From Pseudo-nitzschia pungens (taxonomy: Eukaryota > Bacillariophyta > Bacillariophyceae > Bacillariales > Bacillariaceae): DNA of 64,000 nt. The position numbers and the translations under genes are program-made. How positions within the stretch are numbered: position 1 is the first letter of the stretch; every line of letters begins with the position of its first letter. Of the stretch, positions 61,284 to 64,000 are shown piece after piece. The notes under the pieces are model-generated. The model did no database searches, was not told the origin of the DNA, and saw only the letters and a list, made by a program, of their open reading frames with translations. The stretch covers positions 903,001-967,000 of the forward strand of contig CM074758.1 in the NCBI GenBank assembly GCA_037355855.1, read 5' to 3'.

Positions 61284-64000
61284 ATGGGCATGGCATCGAA
61301 AGACAAAAAGGTCAAGAAGGGACCGAAAGGAAAAAAGGCTCGCCGGCAGGCCAAGCTGGAAAACCGATGGGGAGAGACGGCCCAGGTGGACGCCCAAACG
61401 GGAGAAGAAATCCGAAAGAGGACCCGAAGAGGGTACGACGCGAACGGCAAGAAGGTATCGGCCCTCAAGGGAGACGTCAACCGGAAATTGGCCAAGCTGA
61501 GCAACGAGGGACGGGACGGATTCTATCGGCGCCTGCAGGAGGCGCAGGATCAGCAACGATTGCAGCAGGTGACCCGGGAGCTGGCTTCCAGGAATCGGAG
61601 GCAACAACGGGTCGAACGCATTGACGAGTCGGACGATTCTTCGGTCAACAGCAGTGACAGCGAGGACGACGAAATACTGAATCGAGAACACGCGGACGAC
61701 GGCTATGATTCGGACATGGGCAAGCAGAATCCGATGGGTGATCTCCTGGGTATGATTCGAAAGAAGGAAAGAACGAGTCGCGTCGGAGAGGATAGCGAGA
61801 ACGAAGAGGACGAACAGAGCGACAGCGACAGCAATTCCGGTGATAGTTACGACGAGTATGACAGCGATGAGGACGAGGAGGGCGACGAAGAAATGGCAGA
61901 GAATGGTGACAACAATTCTGTCGGAGAGGCACCCACGGAGGGCGCTGCATCGTCTTCGCATCACGGGGTCGATGTTTTTCGAAAGCGGTTCGGTCGTTCC
62001 ACACTCAACAAAGAGGAACTGTCTCGGCTCGAAGACCTTTCCACCAAACCCACTGTGAAAAAGATTGCCTGCGGAAAACATTCCGAGTTGCAATATACGG
62101 TGCCCCGCGTCGGCGACTCCACTAGCAGCAGCACCACCACCAACGACGACAGCGAGAGCAACACCCACCGCCTAAATTTGTGCGACGAGCTCTTGGCGCT
62201 CGAGACACCCGAGGCGTGGCAAGCCGTTGCCAAGGAAACCTATGCGAGCGGCACACGGGAGGTCTTGCAAAAGCACTGGATCGCCGGGGGCGGTGGGGGC
62301 GGAAGCACGAAGAAGTCCAACCGTGCCAAACCCAACGACGCTCCCCTGTCGGACGCGCAGGCTCCCGTCTATTCCTTCTTGGCGCGGTACGCGGACGTCC
62401 TCGACGCCACGGCGGGCACGGGAAAGGGAAGCAACCACAGCAAGACCGACCGCCGGCATCAAAAGGACCAGCACCGGTTGCACACGCTGCACGTGCTGAA
62501 CCACGTATTGACGTCCCGAACGAGAATTGGACGAAACAATCGCCACCTGAAGGAGGTCGAAAAGCAACGAGAAGCACTGGAAGAGGCCGAAGAAGAAAAG
62601 AAACAAGAGACCAATTCCACGAAAATATCACGAGCTGCTATGGATGCAACCCCGGAAGAGCGCGATGTTCGTGATCAGGGATTCACTCGGCCAACGGTAT
62701 TGGTGTTGCTGCCCACTCGGGGAACCTGCTATAGCTTTGTCAGAGACCTCTACAAACTCTCGGGGGCGAAAATGGAAGAAGAACAGGAGGATCGCTTCGA
62801 TGCCGACTACGGAGAACTGATCGAAGACGACGACGAGGACGACGGAACGCAACTCAAACACGAAAAGGCCGAAAAAGAAGCCGCGAAAGAGCGCCGCAGG
62901 AAGGCCGTCCTGGAAAGCAAGGGCAAGGAATGGAACGAACTCTTTGGCGACCAGGCCAACCAAGACGATGATTTCAAGATTGGAATTTCGCTCATTCCCA
63001 AGAGCGCCACCGCCAAGTCGAGCAGCAACGTTTCCATCAAATTGTACAGCGATTTTTTCAAGAGCGACATCATTGTAGCGTCTCCGCTGGGATTGAAAAT
63101 GCTCATCACTCCCGAAAGCGGAGGGGGTGAAAACGACGACGACATTGACGACGAGGAGGAAAATGCCGGTACCAAAAAAGGAAACTGCGATTATCTGTCG
63201 AGCATCGAAATCTGTCTGATGCAACACTCCGAAGTGATTCTGATGCAAAACTGGGACCACGTCAACGACATTCTCGCCCTTCTCAACAAGGAACCCAAGA
63301 ACAACAACGGCACCGACTTTTCCCGTGTCCGCAATTACCTTTTGGACGGTCAGGGTGAACGGTGGCGCCAGCTCATTGTGTCGTCCAAGTATTGGGATCC
63401 GGCACTTCTCTCGACGTTCAAGCGCTTCGGAAAGAGTCTGTCGGGACAGGTCAAGGTCCGCCGGAAAATCCGCGACGGAGATGCCTCCATCTCGCGCGTT
63501 CTGGTGCCCGTCAAACAAGTTTTTCAAAAGATCCCCACCGCAACCTTTGCCCACCAGAGCAAGGCCCGGGTGGATTACTTTGTCAAGAACCTGCTCCCCC
63601 AACTGCAGCGGACCGACCAGAAACACACATTGGTGTTCATACCGTCGTATTTCGATTTTTGTTCCCTGCGAAACGCACTTCTCAAGCTCGACAAGAAGCA
63701 CATGTTTGTCAGCGTCACCGAATACAGTCGCGGGACCGAAATCGGTCGTGGTAGAGCCCGTTTTTTGCAGGGTCGAAAACCCCTCATGCTCTACACCGGC
63801 CGTGCCCATTACTTCCACCGGCACGTCATCAAGGGGATCCGCAACCTGATCTTTTTGGGACTGCCCGAGCACCCAGAATTTTACGCAGACTATGTCAACT
63901 TGATCCAGACCGCTGGATCGAGAGTGGACGACGAAATGGATGTTGAAGACGATACCACGGGAACGAAAGAGACATCCTGTCTCGCCCTGTTTACGAAATA
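61284..64000 (+). CDS. UTP25: U3 small nucleolar RNA-associated protein UTP25 (3' truncated by window)
   Basis: From ATG 61284 (MGMASKDKKVKKGPKGKKAR) the frame is open to the window edge, 905 codons. The N-terminus is Lys-rich and nucleolar-looking, then come Ser/Asp/Glu-rich acidic tracts (SDSEDDEILNREHADDGYDS) and DVFRKRFGRSTLNKEELSRL. From about 62340 the conserved region starts (DVLDATAGTGKGSNHSKTDR; THVLNHVLTSRTRI-like). It continues with RPTVLVLLPTRGTCYSFV, DFKIGISLIP, KLYSDFFKSDIIVASPLGLK, LSSIEICLMQHSEVILMQNW, TLVFIPSYFDFCSLRN, SVTEYSRGTEIGRGRARF and IRNLIFLGLPEHPEFYADY. This is the UTP25/DEF (digestive organ expansion factor) family: a catalytically dead DEAD-box-like component of the small-subunit processome needed for 18S rRNA maturation. 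No frame break is seen over 2.7 kb. Confidence 0.93.
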   Translation, partial: MGMASKDKKVKKGPKGKKARRQAKLENRWGETAQVDAQTGEEIRKRTRRGYDANGKKVSALKGDVNRKLAKLSNEGRDGFYRRLQEAQDQQRLQQVTRELASRNRRQQRVERIDESDDSSVNSSDSEDDEILNREHADDGYDSDMGKQNPMGDLLGMIRKKERTSRVGEDSENEEDEQSDSDSNSGDSYDEYDSDEDEEGDEEMAENGDNNSVGEAPTEGAASSSHHGVDVFRKRFGRSTLNKEELSRLEDLSTKPTVKKIACGKHSELQYTVPRVGDSTSSSTTTNDDSESNTHRLNLCDELLALETPEAWQAVAKETYASGTREVLQKHWIAGGGGGGSTKKSNRAKPNDAPLSDAQAPVYSFLARYADVLDATAGTGKGSNHSKTDRRHQKDQHRLHTLHVLNHVLTSRTRIGRNNRHLKEVEKQREALEEAEEEKKQETNSTKISRAAMDATPEERDVRDQGFTRPTVLVLLPTRGTCYSFVRDLYKLSGAKMEEEQEDRFDADYGELIEDDDEDDGTQLKHEKAEKEAAKERRRKAVLESKGKEWNELFGDQANQDDDFKIGISLIPKSATAKSSSNVSIKLYSDFFKSDIIVASPLGLKMLITPESGGGENDDDIDDEEENAGTKKGNCDYLSSIEICLMQHSEVILMQNWDHVNDILALLNKEPKNNNGTDFSRVRNYLLDGQGERWRQLIVSSKYWDPALLSTFKRFGKSLSGQVKVRRKIRDGDASISRVLVPVKQVFQKIPTATFAHQSKARVDYFVKNLLPQLQRTDQKHTLVFIPSYFDFCSLRNALLKLDKKHMFVSVTEYSRGTEIGRGRARFLQGRKPLMLYTGRAHYFHRHVIKGIRNLIFLGLPEHPEFYADYVNLIQTAGSRVDDEMDVEDDTTGTKETSCLALFTK

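Noticed and set aside
62628..63872. 414-codon open frame on the - strand opposite UTP25
   Set aside because: Shadow of the conserved UTP25 core; only the + strand shows family motifs.

Overview
This is a eukaryotic nuclear window, most likely from a diatom and probably a pennate one (inference). The evidence is: GT-AG introns; a chimera of a CRAL-TRIO-like module with a DUF6824-type domain, a gene type known from diatoms; three tandem helicase-associated (HA) repeats; secretory presequences ending in ALA/F or EA/F that resemble diatom plastid-targeting motifs; a Lys/Ser-rich secreted protein of silaffin style; and intergenic DNA full of microsatellites and GTAC/CGGTA words. Nothing in it is bacterial or viral. 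All starts below are real ATG codons unless stated.

Layout. 0-5 kb: the 3' end of listerin (LTN1), a frame-broken DoxX-like membrane protein and tRNA-Asp. 5-15 kb: two unrecognised acidic or Asn-rich proteins, the CRAL-TRIO/DUF6824 gene with three exons, and an HSD17B10-like SDR. 15-19 kb: two hairpin mini-elements and otherwise little. 19-25 kb: a selenoprotein U/PRXL2-type gene with an in-frame TGA, a histidine phosphatase, tRNA-Leu and a frame-broken membrane protein. 25-35 kb: a degenerate SET plus prolyl-4-hydroxylase fusion, an inverted-repeat element, a three-helix membrane protein and a second SDR. 35-45 kb: a copia reverse-transcriptase relic, VPS35 with a very large Gln-rich extension, and mitochondrial ATP synthase subunit b. 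45-54 kb: the HA-repeat protein, a 166-bp satellite, a monoacylglycerol-lipase-like hydrolase and a silaffin-like secreted protein. 54-64 kb: RNF113/CWC24, ribosomal protein L14, a plastid-type five-bladed-propeller glycoside hydrolase, an intron-bearing tRNA-Met next to tRNA-Lys, and UTP25, which runs off the right edge.

There are no operons; the genes are independent. Functional themes are translation and quality control (LTN1, RPL14, UTP25, tRNAs), splicing (RNF113), endosomal sorting (VPS35), mitochondrial energy and fatty-acid metabolism (ATP synthase b, SDRs) and redox (SelU).

Two observations stand out. First, the SelU-like gene has a UxxC redox motif written with TGA and a plausible SECIS hairpin downstream. 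Second, eleven reading-frame breaks occur in seven otherwise well-conserved or clearly coding loci, RPL14 and ATP synthase b among them. Every one is in the same direction: one surplus base, or +1. That points either to insertion-biased assembly errors or, less likely, to real +1 frameshifting.
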